Positions 1 to 7,728 of a DNA stretch of 64,000 bases are shown here, piece after piece (within the stretch, counting starts at the first letter, position 1; every line of letters begins with the position of its first letter). The position numbers and the translations under genes were made by a program. The notes under the pieces were generated by a model. It was not told the origin of the DNA, searched no databases, and saw nothing but the letters and a program-made list of their open reading frames with translations. This DNA is from an uncultured bacterium (GTDB taxonomy: Bacteria > Bacillota > Clostridia > Lachnospirales > Lachnospiraceae), in assembly GCA_905215155.1 (NCBI GenBank), contig CAJMPJ010000008.1, positions 39,057 to 103,056 of the forward strand, in the 5' to 3' direction.

Positions 1-1682
1 TTATGCCATTGGGCTTTACTCTAATCTTCACGTCCCTGGCATCGGCAATCTCCGGCCTGACCATTGTGCCCATGTGTTACAGCAGACTGCGCCCTGTAGA
101 AAAGAATGACTCACCGGTAGGGGGCATTGTGAGAGTGGTGCAGGCTGGTTACACAGCCCTTGCCGCAAGGCTTCTCCGTAAAAAAGCCCTTGTCATGATC
201 GTGTCGGTCCTTCTTTTGGCGGCCTCCGCAGTTCTGGCGGGAAAGCTGGGCTTTGAGCTCATGCCTGATACGGATGAAGGCACCATTGCCGTCTCCATCG
301 AGGTAAAACCCGGACTAAAGCTGGAGGAGGTGAATAAGATTCTTCAAAAAGCAGAGGCCGTTGTGACCGGTGAAAAGGACCTGGATTCCTATATGGTAAC
401 CTATGGGGGAGGCGGATTGAGTTTAACCAGCAAAAATGTAGGCACTTTAACCGCTTATTTAAAGGATGACCGGATTCTTTCCACCAAAGAAATCGTGAAT
501 CATTGGAAAAAGAAGATGAGCCAGATTCCTGATTGCAGCATTACGGTAGAATCCTCTTCCAGCGTGAATATGATGAGCAGCAGTTCAGATTTTGAGGTAA
601 TCCTGCAAAGCGCCCAACTGGATAAGCTGAAAAAAATATCGGATCAGATGGTAAACCAACTGTCAGGCCGCACCGAGCTGATCAAGGTACATTCCGATCT
701 TGAAAATGCGGCACCCGTCATTAAAATCAGCGTGGATTCCATCAAGGCGGCGGCAGAAGGGGTGGCCCCCATCCAGGTAGGTGCCGCCATAAACGAGATG
801 TTGAGCGGTGTGGAAGCCACAACCATGGACCGGAATGGAGAGGAGATCTCTGTACAGCTTGAATATGGAGAAAATTATTATGATACCCTGGATAAGGTGA
901 AAGGAATTCTGCTTCCCAACAGTTCCGGTGGTTCCGTTGCCTTGACAGACCTGGCAGATATCGGTTACGAAGACAGTCCTACTGCAATCAATCGGAAAAA
1001 TAAACAGTATCTGGTTACAATTACCGGTTCCTTTACCGATGAGGTGGAGACGGAGAAAGAAAAGGCTGAGGTGATAAAAAATATCAATCATGATATGGTT
1101 GAAAAATATCTGGATGCTACAGTTACACGGGCGAAGAACAGTGAAGAAGAAACCATGGCCGAAGAATTTAAAAATCTGTTTATGGCCATTGTTACAGCCG
1201 TTTTCCTGCTTTTTGTAGTCCTTGCGGCTCAATTTGAATCAGCCAGGATGTCATTGATGGTCATGACTTCCATACCGTTTAGCCTGATTGGAGCCTTTGG
1301 GTTAATGGTGGCTTCAAATATCAAGATCAATATGCCATCTCTTTTAGGCTTCCTGATGTTGGTTGGTACGGTAGTCAAATCAGGAATCCTGTATGTGGAA
1401 ACGGCAAACCAATACTGCGAGACCATGGAAAAAACGACTGCAGTAGTAAAGGCAGGAACCAACCGATTCCGTTCTATTTTAATGACGACCCTTATTGCCA
1501 TCGTTTCCATTGTGCCTATGGCAATGGGCGGGGGCGATAACGGAGAGATCATGCAGGGCCTTTCTCTGGTCAACGTAGGCGGCCTTACTGCTTCCACGGT
1601 TTTGACCCTTCTTCTTTTGCCGGTCTACTATATGATCATGAGCGGAAAGAAAAAAACAAAATCAGACCTCGAGTTTGATTGA
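1..1682 (+). CDS. RND-family efflux permease, C-terminal part (5' truncated by window)
   Basis: The frame is open from the window edge, so this is the C-terminal half of a larger (about 1,000 aa) RND inner-membrane pump of the AcrB/HAE1 type. These use the proton gradient to export drugs, lipids or metabolites. Visible parts are the membrane segment near residues 62-82 (ALVMIVSVLLLAASAVLAGK), the large extracytoplasmic loop opening with ELMPDTDEGTIAVSIE, and a final bundle of hydrophobic helices after residue 390 including FSLIGAFGLM and MAMGGGDNGEIMQGLS, which is typical of the last RND repeat. The protein ends in a Lys-rich tail. No outer-membrane partner would be expected in a Gram-positive host. 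The substrate cannot be told from this part. Confidence 0.9.
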   Translation, partial: MPLGFTLIFTSLASAISGLTIVPMCYSRLRPVEKNDSPVGGIVRVVQAGYTALAARLLRKKALVMIVSVLLLAASAVLAGKLGFELMPDTDEGTIAVSIEVKPGLKLEEVNKILQKAEAVVTGEKDLDSYMVTYGGGGLSLTSKNVGTLTAYLKDDRILSTKEIVNHWKKKMSQIPDCSITVESSSSVNMMSSSSDFEVILQSAQLDKLKKISDQMVNQLSGRTELIKVHSDLENAAPVIKISVDSIKAAAEGVAPIQVGAAINEMLSGVEATTMDRNGEEISVQLEYGENYYDTLDKVKGILLPNSSGGSVALTDLADIGYEDSPTAINRKNKQYLVTITGSFTDEVETEKEKAEVIKNINHDMVEKYLDATVTRAKNSEEETMAEEFKNLFMAIVTAVFLLFVVLAAQFESARMSLMVMTSIPFSLIGAFGLMVASNIKINMPSLLGFLMLVGTVVKSGILYVETANQYCETMEKTTAVVKAGTNRFRSILMTTLIAIVSIVPMAMGGGDNGEIMQGLSLVNVGGLTASTVLTLLLLPVYYMIMSGKKKTKSDLEFD

Positions 1683-1769
1683 TATTATTGATATTCTTTC
1701 CTATATCCACATAATCGAACTGGTTTTGCATATATATTATTGACTTGCTGAGTAATAAGGGGAAACTGT

Positions 1770-3446
1770 ATGGAAAAAATTCTGGATGAGAATTATTATG
1801 ATCTGATCATTGAAAATATAGTAAGTTCCACATACAATACGGGTGAGAACGTGACCCCTCTGAACGAGACCTATTCCATATTACATGTCAGGACCGCTGA
1901 AATCAATACCTGTGATCAAACCCAAAGTCCTTATTCCTATTTCCCTGAAATATACACTTTGGTATCTCAAGTCAGTGAAGGAATTGCCTACAGTGATGCG
2001 ATACTTATCAATTCGCAATATGATTTTCATGGAAATGGGATTCTTGCAGGAATAATTGGAACCGGTATCAATTATCAGCATCCGGCATTCATAAACAGGA
2101 ATGGGACCACCTGCATTGCTTCCATATGGGACCAGACCGTACAGGGAGGCACCATACCCCCTGGATTTACATTTGGCAGTGAATATACGAGTGACAGGAT
2201 CAATCAGGCATTGGATTCTTCCGACCCCCTGCAGATCGTTCCTTCCGTGGATACCAACGGACATGGAACCGCAGTCGCAAGCGTGATTGCAGGCAGGCGT
2301 GACTTTACCCGGAATTTCAGCGGGATCGTACCGGAATCGGAACTTGTGATCGTAAAACTAAAGGAAGCAAAACAGAATTTAAGACAGCTTTACAATATTC
2401 CGGATGGCTCGGTATGTTTTCAGGAAACAGATGTGATGCTGGGCCTCCGGTATTTGGTGAATATGTCCCTGAGGTTAAAACGTCCTTTAGTCCTATGCAT
2501 TGCGTTGGGCAGCAGTCAGGGCGGCCATGATGGGATCAATCCTGTCAGTGATTATTTGGATAATATTTCTCGGCTGCTCAATATGGGGATCTGTGCTGCG
2601 GCAGGAGATGAGGGAGACAAAGGGAGACACTATTTTAACAGCACTTATTCGGAACCTTTTGTCAATGAATTTCAAATGAACGTAGGGAGAAATGACAAGT
2701 TGTTTTCCATGGAGATCTGGCCCTATGCACCATCGTCTTTATCCATCGAGATCATATCACCGCTTGGAGAAACCACGCAAGCAGTTCTTCCTTCTCTGGA
2801 ATGTAAGGAATTTGTTTTTGAACAGAGTCAAAGCGTTGTATTGGTCCATAATTTTATATTCCGAAGCAGGCGCAGGAATCCTTTGATATTAATCAGTTTT
2901 CGTAATGCCTACCCAGGAGTCTGGAGTTTTCGGGTGGTAGATGTGGAGGATACTCCTTTTTCTTTTCATACATGGCTGCCGTCGGATGATCTGATCTCCA
3001 ACGAAACCTATTTTTATGAGTCCAATCCGGATACCACCATAACTTCACCGGGGAACACCATCAATATTTTAACGGTCACTGCTTATGATCCTGTCACTAA
3101 CAGCATATTAGTGGAATCGGGAAGAGGCTATACCAGGACCGGAGGTATTAAACCTGATATCGCCGCTGCCGGATCCCTGATTCCCTGTGCAATTTCGGGA
3201 AGTGGATACGGGGTGTTGAATGGAACCGGTGCTGCGGTCTGTTTTGCAGCGGGTGCCATCGCTATGGTTATGGAGTGGGTCATAAGAACCAATAATGCCG
3301 CATTGAATGGAAACCAGCTCCATGGTATGCTGATCCAGAGTGCCTGGAGGGATCCTTCCAGATATTATCCGGATAATGTCTGGGGATATGGAATATTGGA
3401 TATAAGAGCATTGCTTCGTATGTTATCGGACCAATCCCGGTTATAA
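1770..3446 (+). CDS. Csp-like S8 subtilase, predicted inactive (pseudoprotease), isolated copy
   Basis: This 558-aa protein belongs to the clostridial Csp-type subtilases (S8), which in relatives act in the spore on the cortex hydrolase SleC or as germinant-sensing pseudoproteases. It is collinear with the two copies at 49.9-53.3 kb. Three active-site positions are altered. The Asp motif DTGI reads GTGI (codon GGA). The oxyanion Asn motif AGNEG reads AGDEG. The Ser motif GTS reads GTG followed by AAVCFAAG. Only the His motif (NGHGTA) is intact. No export signal is seen, as is usual for Csp proteins. The ATG follows AAGGGGAAACTGT. A CATATATAT box at 1729-1737 with CCACA 17 bases upstream resembles a mother-cell sporulation promoter. 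Family placement is firm; lack of catalysis is inferred from the residues. Confidence 0.88.
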   Translation: MEKILDENYYDLIIENIVSSTYNTGENVTPLNETYSILHVRTAEINTCDQTQSPYSYFPEIYTLVSQVSEGIAYSDAILINSQYDFHGNGILAGIIGTGINYQHPAFINRNGTTCIASIWDQTVQGGTIPPGFTFGSEYTSDRINQALDSSDPLQIVPSVDTNGHGTAVASVIAGRRDFTRNFSGIVPESELVIVKLKEAKQNLRQLYNIPDGSVCFQETDVMLGLRYLVNMSLRLKRPLVLCIALGSSQGGHDGINPVSDYLDNISRLLNMGICAAAGDEGDKGRHYFNSTYSEPFVNEFQMNVGRNDKLFSMEIWPYAPSSLSIEIISPLGETTQAVLPSLECKEFVFEQSQSVVLVHNFIFRSRRRNPLILISFRNAYPGVWSFRVVDVEDTPFSFHTWLPSDDLISNETYFYESNPDTTITSPGNTINILTVTAYDPVTNSILVESGRGYTRTGGIKPDIAAAGSLIPCAISGSGYGVLNGTGAAVCFAAGAIAMVMEWVIRTNNAALNGNQLHGMLIQSAWRDPSRYYPDNVWGYGILDIRALLRMLSDQSRL

Positions 3447-3453
3447 ACGTAAA

Positions 3454-4173
3454 TTATATTGGAAGCGTATGTATGAATACAATTATAATCAGAGAGGGCA
3501 GCAGATTGGCTACCTTAATTTTGGTTTTAAACATTAAATTTGTTCCTACGCAAAAAATTAATGCAGAGCCCACAAAGGATAAATGGCTGATTGCCGCCTC
3601 TGTCATAAAGGGCTGTACAAAAGACGCCAGCAAAGTAATGGAACCCTGGAAAAGAAAGAGTGGAATGGCAGAAAAAATAACACCTCTGCCAAAAATGGAT
3701 GCAAACACCATAACGGTAACGCTGTCTAAGGCCGCCTTGACATAAAGCATGGAAGCGTCACCGGTCAGACCATCCTGCAAGGAACCCACAATCGCCATGG
3801 CACCGATGCAGATCGTCAGTGAAGTGGATACGAAACCCTCCACAAAATTATTGTCCTCCGCACTTCCGAATTTCTTTTTCAGCCATTGTCCAAAGGTTTC
3901 CGTGTGTTTGTTGATGTTGATAAATTCGCCTAAAACAGCACCAAGCACCAAGGAAATCACCAGTTTCATGGTACCTGTTGTTTCGATGCCTGATTCACTG
4001 ACTAGAAACATCCCTTGTAAAACTCCGGAAATACCGATGAATATGACGGAAAGCCCCAGTGCATGCATAAGAATTTCCTGATATCTCTTTTTTAAGCCTC
4101 CTTTCAGTAAGAGTCCGATGATACCACCGGCAATCACACCAATGCTATTTACGATTGTCCCTGAACCTATCAT
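3454..4173 (-). CDS. DUF554 family membrane protein (YdfK/YqgA-like)
   Basis: This 239-aa, very hydrophobic protein starts MIGSGTIVNSIGVIAGGIIGLLLKGGLKKRYQ, the usual opening of DUF554 proteins, and carries the family's glycine-rich helices and the central STSLTICIGAMAIVGSLQDGL segment. About six to seven membrane segments can be read. Function is unknown; it may be a transporter or channel. Its stop lies only 7 bases from the stop of the convergent subtilase gene. The start codon follows GAAAGGAAAAAAAC, an acceptable ribosome binding site. It stands alone with no operon partner. Confidence 0.88.
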   Translation of the reverse strand: MIGSGTIVNSIGVIAGGIIGLLLKGGLKKRYQEILMHALGLSVIFIGISGVLQGMFLVSESGIETTGTMKLVISLVLGAVLGEFININKHTETFGQWLKKKFGSAEDNNFVEGFVSTSLTICIGAMAIVGSLQDGLTGDASMLYVKAALDSVTVMVFASIFGRGVIFSAIPLFLFQGSITLLASFVQPFMTEAAISHLSFVGSALIFCVGTNLMFKTKIKVANLLPSLIIIVFIHTLPI

Positions 4174-4379
4174 GTTTTTTTCCTTTCTATCATTTTTTCA
4201 AAATTTCTTTGCCTTTGAAGGCGAAAGTAATCGAAAAAAATGTTTTTAAGGGGTATTATATCATAGACACGAAAAACGGTAAACAGATGATAACGGCAAA
4301 GAGGGTCTTTTTTCGTTTGTTTTCATTGCATAGTTTAGCGGGAAAATACAGAAACTAAAGGCTGACAGGAGGTATCATT

Positions 4380-4595
4380 ATGGCAAAAGCAGGTATGAGA
4401 AGACCCGATCCTTATGATTCCAATAACCACGGAACAGAAAATCATGAGAAAATGCACCGCCCAAAAAATGAACAGGCACAGGTGCCGGAGATCCAGGGCC
4501 CGGCAAAAAATGGCAATGCAAAAGCTGGTCCCGTCAATGCCCCCAACTGGGCAAGAGATGATTACAAAATGGGAAATAAACACGATGGTGTATAA
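4380..4595 (+). CDS. small hydrophilic hypothetical protein
   Basis: A 71-aa protein starts at an ATG preceded by AGGAGGTATCATT, a strong ribosome binding site, so it is very likely translated. It is rich in Asn, Lys, Pro and His, has no hydrophobic segment and no Cys, and looks disordered. It ends NWARDDYKMGNKHDGV. I do not recognise the family. The composition would suit a small cytosolic or spore-core protein, but there is no SASP signature, so no function is proposed. Confidence 0.7.
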   Translation: MAKAGMRRPDPYDSNNHGTENHEKMHRPKNEQAQVPEIQGPAKNGNAKAGPVNAPNWARDDYKMGNKHDGV

Positions 4596-4646
4596 CGTAA
4601 TCTTTTTATAATCCCGGGTTCTGGAAAGAAGAAAAAACAAAAAAAT

Positions 4647-4671
4647 GGGTCCAGTCTTAATGGCTGGACCC
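4647..4671 (-). terminator. rho-independent terminator reading leftwards
   Basis: GGGTCCAG and CTGGACCC form a perfect 8-bp stem with a 9-base loop. The run of A on the + strand at 4632-4645 becomes a long U tract in a leftward transcript, while rightward there is no U tract. It therefore ends a minus-strand transcript, although no conventional minus-strand gene lies to its right. The 22-codon ORF at 4680-4748 is the only candidate. Confidence 0.75.
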
Positions 4672-4679
4672 TGCGTAAA

Positions 4680-4748
4680 TTACTTGCAGAACTGGGAAAT
4701 TAATTCCAATAAATCACTAAAGTTGCATGAGCTGAAGTCAAAAAACAT
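4680..4748 (-). CDS. possible 22-aa peptide gene in a complete mini-transcription unit
   Basis: On the minus strand a box TATAAT (4770-4775) is followed by AAAGGAAGGGGATTGGTATC, then an ATG opening a 22-codon frame (starts MFFDFSSC, ends ISQFCK, two Cys). The stop lies 9 bases before a strong hairpin with U tract. The order promoter box, ribosome binding site, ORF, terminator is what a real small gene shows. The peptide is mixed hydrophobic/acidic with an amphipathic LLELISQF stretch and no clear leader. No standard -35 box is visible. A 7-bp dyad ATTGTTC-N8-GAACAAT at 4775-4796 and phased repeats at 4801-4829 lie just upstream. It could instead be a small RNA whose ORF is incidental. Confidence 0.45.
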   Translation of the reverse strand: MFFDFSSCNFSDLLELISQFCK

Positions 4749-4800
4749 GATACCAATCCCCTTCCTTTTATTATATTGTTCTTACTTTTGAACAATTTGA

Positions 4801-4829
4801 TTGTAACACTATTGTAACCTAAATGTAAT
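4801..4829. promoter_or_regulatory. three direct repeats phased at 11 bp (response-regulator-like box)
   Basis: TTGTAAC at 4801, TTGTAAC at 4812 and ATGTAAT at 4823 are spaced exactly 11 bases apart, one helical turn. Read on the minus strand they are three TTACA units, the arrangement used by PhoP/OmpR-type winged-helix regulators. They lie roughly 25-55 bases upstream of the minus-strand TATAAT box at 4770-4775, and also directly upstream of the decayed cupin frame on the + strand. The regulator is unknown. Confidence 0.45.
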
Positions 4830-4838
4830 ATATAATAA

Positions 4839-5009
4839 ATGGAACAGCAAACAGGAAGTGGTAAAAATGGATCGGATCTGGTTCCCAAGGGATATATATT
4901 TGGTTCTGCGATGAATAAGGAACGTTCTGTGCTGGTTGGCTGTATGGTTTCTCCAGGATTTGATTTCAAAGATTTTGAATTGTTTGACCGGGCGTATTTA
5001 CTGGATTAG
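4839..5009 (+). pseudogene. C-terminal remnant of a Cupin_5 (DUF985) protein
   Basis: The 56-codon frame contains SVLVGCMVSPGFDFKDFELF, matching the C-terminal signature of Cupin_5 proteins (pattern LVGCTVAPGFDFxDFEL). Complete members are about 150-170 aa, so the cupin barrel is missing. An in-frame stop (TAA at 4836-4838) lies immediately before the ATG and no ribosome binding site precedes it. The fragment keeps its likely original terminator at 5047-5090. I call it a decayed gene rather than a functional small protein. Confidence 0.7.
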
Positions 5010-5046
5010 CAGGGAACGCATTAAGGTTGACATAGGAAAATCATGT

Positions 5047-5090
5047 AAAAAAGCTGCAAATCTTCATACAGGAGGTTTGTGGCTTTTTTT
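5047..5090 (+). terminator. rho-independent terminator
   Basis: AAAAAAGCTGCAAATC pairs with GGTTTGTGGCTTTTTT (16 pairs, three of them G-U) and is followed by a U run. It closes the decayed cupin gene. The rest of 5010-5329 holds no gene: it contains this hairpin, an AT-rich stretch and the promoter region of the AraC-type regulator. Confidence 0.75.
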
Positions 5091-5230
5091 GGATCACGAT
5101 GGTTTTAAATATATGACTTTCTGTAAGCATAAACCGGCTTGTACTTGTAGAAAATGACTACGTATATTCTTTGTATGTATAAATATATATGTATAATAAC
5201 TATTTTGTCTTGTAAATATACAGAAAAAGA

Positions 5231-5269
5231 TGTACAATTGTCATAATAATGCTGCGTCCTGTACAATTG
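5231..5269 (+). promoter_or_regulatory. pair of TGTACAATTG repeats before the AraC-type regulator
   Basis: The decamer TGTACAATTG occurs twice as a perfect direct repeat (5231-5240 and 5260-5269), 29 bases apart start to start, in the leader of the AraC-type gene. AraC regulators often bind such direct repeats. A related TACAATT element lies in the promoter of the downstream sugar transporter operon at 7622-7648, which suggests a shared regulator. Confidence 0.5.
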
Positions 5270-5329
5270 ATCTTGAGAGTTCGGGAATTCAAAGCATTGT
5301 TATAAGTTTTAAGGCAGGAATGGGAGAGT

Positions 5330-7558
5330 ATGAAAAAAATTTGGAAGCTTTATCAAAGAAATTCGATCATCCAATTTCTGATTTCTTACATATTGGTTCT
5401 GGTAGTGCCTTTTCTGATTTTAAGTTACGGGTTTTCGCGGTCCTTTTTCATCGTGGAGGAGGAGATCAAGGATTCCCATGTGAAAATGCTGCAGCGCAGC
5501 GTTAATATTATTGACAATAATTTAGAGCGTCTGGAAAGCATGGCACTGCAGATTACTGAGAATTCCGCCATAAAGTCCATGGGGCGGTCCAGGAAGACAG
5601 ATAAGGAATACATTATTACAGCCATTGATGCAGTCAATGAATTCTATGATATTACACATTACCAGACCATTGATCTTTTGGATGAGGGGTACCTATACTT
5701 TCAGGGAGTGGATCTGATTTTATACAGCAAAACGTATTACAGACCGGAAATTTTCCAGCGGTATCTGCAAAACTGGGGGACCAGCCTGACCTCGTGGCGG
5801 AAAAACGTGGTAGCACCAGAACTGCGGGTTCCGGTATATGAAAAGCAGGGGAATACCATTGAATACCGGAAACCATTTTCCGAGTATCTGGTGGGAGACA
5901 ATAATGGAGTATTGGTTTACAGACTGAAGGAATCCGGCTTAAAGGAACTTTTGGATTTTGGCAATGTTTATGCAGGAGAAAAATATGCAATCATGGTTTT
6001 TGACCATGACAGAAATCTTTTGTGGTCAGACGGAAGCCGGCAGGAGCCGGAACTGGCAGAACATGCGTTTGATTCTCACGGATATTTTGAAAAAGAGGGC
6101 CAAAGTGTCATTCGGGTCACGTCCGGAAGAAACAAGTGGGACTATGTTCTTGTGGTACCCCAAAAGACAGCCCTTTTAAGATTGGGAGCTTTGAAAAATC
6201 TGGTATTTTTCCTGGGCGGCTCTGCAATTGTAATCGGTATCCTGGTATCCGTTATGATGGCAGTAAAAAAGGGGAGACCCATTAATGAAATATGGGGAGT
6301 CCTGTCATCAGCAGGGAAGAATACGGACAGCTATCAGAAGATGGGGGAAGTGGTGACCGGAATTCTGCAGGCTCACCAGAATCTGCTTTCCGAGCTGGAA
6401 ATGGATAAGACCTCCAGGAAGAAGGAGTTCTTCCATGAACTGTTAAAGGCCGGCTTTGACAGCGAAAACCAGCTGCGGATATCGGCAAGAAAAGCGGGTA
6501 TTTCCATGGACGATACGGAATACGTGGTGGCCTCCTTTGAACTGTTCTCCAACAATGATTTTAATGATATCGACAGCCAGACCCTTGATGAACTGAGGAT
6601 CATCATCCGGCTGATCCGGAACAGGCTGGAAGAACTTTATCAGGACAGAGTCTGGTTTTATAAGAAGAATTATCGGGATACCTTCGTGATCTTCGCCGTA
6701 GAAAATAATTATGAGGGTATTAAAAAAAGCATTGCAGAGATCCATGACTGGCTGGTGGCAGAATATCAGGTGAATACCAGCTGGGGGATCGGAAAAGTTT
6801 GTGATGATCTGCTCTATCTATGGAAATCCGGAGAAGAAGCCAGATATGCGTTGGGGCACGCAGATGTTCAGACGCCGGTAGTGGAATATGATGCAAAACT
6901 GGTCAGTGACAATGAATTTTACTTCCCTGACATTGCGCAGGAGAAGCTGGAAGTATCCCTGGGCGGGGGCCATTTGGATGAAGTGAGGGAGCTTCTCAGG
7001 ATTTTGAAAAGGGAGAATTTTGAGAAACGGAAGGTAAGACGTTCTCTGTTTATTAAATTCAACCGGAAAATGACGGAGCTTCTTTCCAGGGTTTTAAAAC
7101 AGGACAGTTCCGGAAAGGATTTAATTCTATGGCTCAATGAGATCGTGATAAACCCGGAGGAAAGCCATGAGGAATATTTTGACCGTCTGGACCGGGTTTG
7201 TCAGCGGATCTGCCAGGAGACGGGAGAGAAAAAGAAACAGCAGCGGGGAATTATGATTGACAACATCATTGCCTATATGAAAGAAAACTATATGGATTCC
7301 GGTCTTGGTCTGGCCCAGGTGGGGACCGTATTCCGGGTGTCGGAGGGGTATTTGTCTTCCGTCTTTAAGGAACAGGCTGGAATCAATTTTGCCGATTATC
7401 TGGAAAAGTTACGCATTGACAAAGGAAGTGAATTATTAAAGGATGGCTCTTTGACGGTCAATGAGATTGCGGCTATGGTGGGATATAACAGCGTTCAGTC
7501 CTTCCGCCGTGCCTTTAAGCGGGTAAAGGGAATCAGTCCCAAAGAGGCAAGAAGCTGA
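5330..7558 (+). CDS. membrane-bound AraC-family regulator with extracytoplasmic sensor
   Basis: This 742-aa protein has a membrane segment at residues 15-41, an extracytoplasmic Cache-like sensing region to about 280, a second membrane segment near 284-311, a cytoplasmic middle region and a C-terminal AraC double helix-turn-helix from about 640 (FRVSEGYLSSVFKEQAGINFADYLEKLRIDKG...VGYNSVQSFRRAFKRVKGISPKEARS). This architecture is common in Firmicutes beside LplABC-type oligosaccharide importers, where one protein senses sugar outside and activates transcription. The transporter operon follows directly on the same strand. The start ATG has GGGAGAGT in front. It replaces a two-component system; the ligand is unknown. 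Confidence 0.9.
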   Translation: MKKIWKLYQRNSIIQFLISYILVLVVPFLILSYGFSRSFFIVEEEIKDSHVKMLQRSVNIIDNNLERLESMALQITENSAIKSMGRSRKTDKEYIITAIDAVNEFYDITHYQTIDLLDEGYLYFQGVDLILYSKTYYRPEIFQRYLQNWGTSLTSWRKNVVAPELRVPVYEKQGNTIEYRKPFSEYLVGDNNGVLVYRLKESGLKELLDFGNVYAGEKYAIMVFDHDRNLLWSDGSRQEPELAEHAFDSHGYFEKEGQSVIRVTSGRNKWDYVLVVPQKTALLRLGALKNLVFFLGGSAIVIGILVSVMMAVKKGRPINEIWGVLSSAGKNTDSYQKMGEVVTGILQAHQNLLSELEMDKTSRKKEFFHELLKAGFDSENQLRISARKAGISMDDTEYVVASFELFSNNDFNDIDSQTLDELRIIIRLIRNRLEELYQDRVWFYKKNYRDTFVIFAVENNYEGIKKSIAEIHDWLVAEYQVNTSWGIGKVCDDLLYLWKSGEEARYALGHADVQTPVVEYDAKLVSDNEFYFPDIAQEKLEVSLGGGHLDEVRELLRILKRENFEKRKVRRSLFIKFNRKMTELLSRVLKQDSSGKDLILWLNEIVINPEESHEEYFDRLDRVCQRICQETGEKKKQQRGIMIDNIIAYMKENYMDSGLGLAQVGTVFRVSEGYLSSVFKEQAGINFADYLEKLRIDKGSELLKDGSLTVNEIAAMVGYNSVQSFRRAFKRVKGISPKEARS

Positions 7559-7574
7559 TAGAGGAACGAAAAGG

Positions 7575-7618
7575 AAAAAGGAACCATTTTTCAGAAATCA
7601 GAAGAATGGTTCCTTTTT
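7575..7618 (+). terminator. rho-independent terminator after AraC-type gene
   Basis: AAAAAGGAACCATT and AATGGTTCCTTTTT form a perfect 14-bp stem ending in U residues, 16 bases after the regulator's stop. The transporter operon downstream must therefore have its own promoter. Confidence 0.88.
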
Positions 7619-7621
7619 CGG

Positions 7622-7648
7622 TACAATTTTTTAGATGAAAAAATTGTA
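7622..7648 (+). promoter_or_regulatory. perfect inverted repeat upstream of sugar ABC operon
   Basis: TACAATTTTTT and AAAAAATTGTA are perfect 11-bp arms around AGATG. The element sits between the terminator of the regulator gene and the first permease gene, where the operon's control region must be. It shares the TACAATT core with the two repeats in the regulator's own leader and is the best candidate operator for the AraC-type protein. Confidence 0.5.
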
Positions 7649-7728
7649 TCTTATGCTGTGTTTCAAGAGCTGTTATGATAAATAAACAGACGGGATGCAC
7701 AAAAGCCCCAATGATATGGAGGGATGTT

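Noticed and set aside
663..1232. 189-codon frame antisense to the RND pump
   Set aside because: It is a shadow of the RND coding sequence; composition is Cys/His/Phe-rich as expected for antisense, with no ribosome binding site.
4700..4969. 89-codon minus-strand frame across the intergenic region
   Set aside because: It is antisense to the Cupin_5 remnant, has no ribosome binding site and no family-like sequence. The shorter 22-codon frame in the same area has all signals instead.
4936..5157. 73-codon plus-strand frame
   Set aside because: It runs through the cupin remnant in another frame and straight through a strong terminator; no ribosome binding site.
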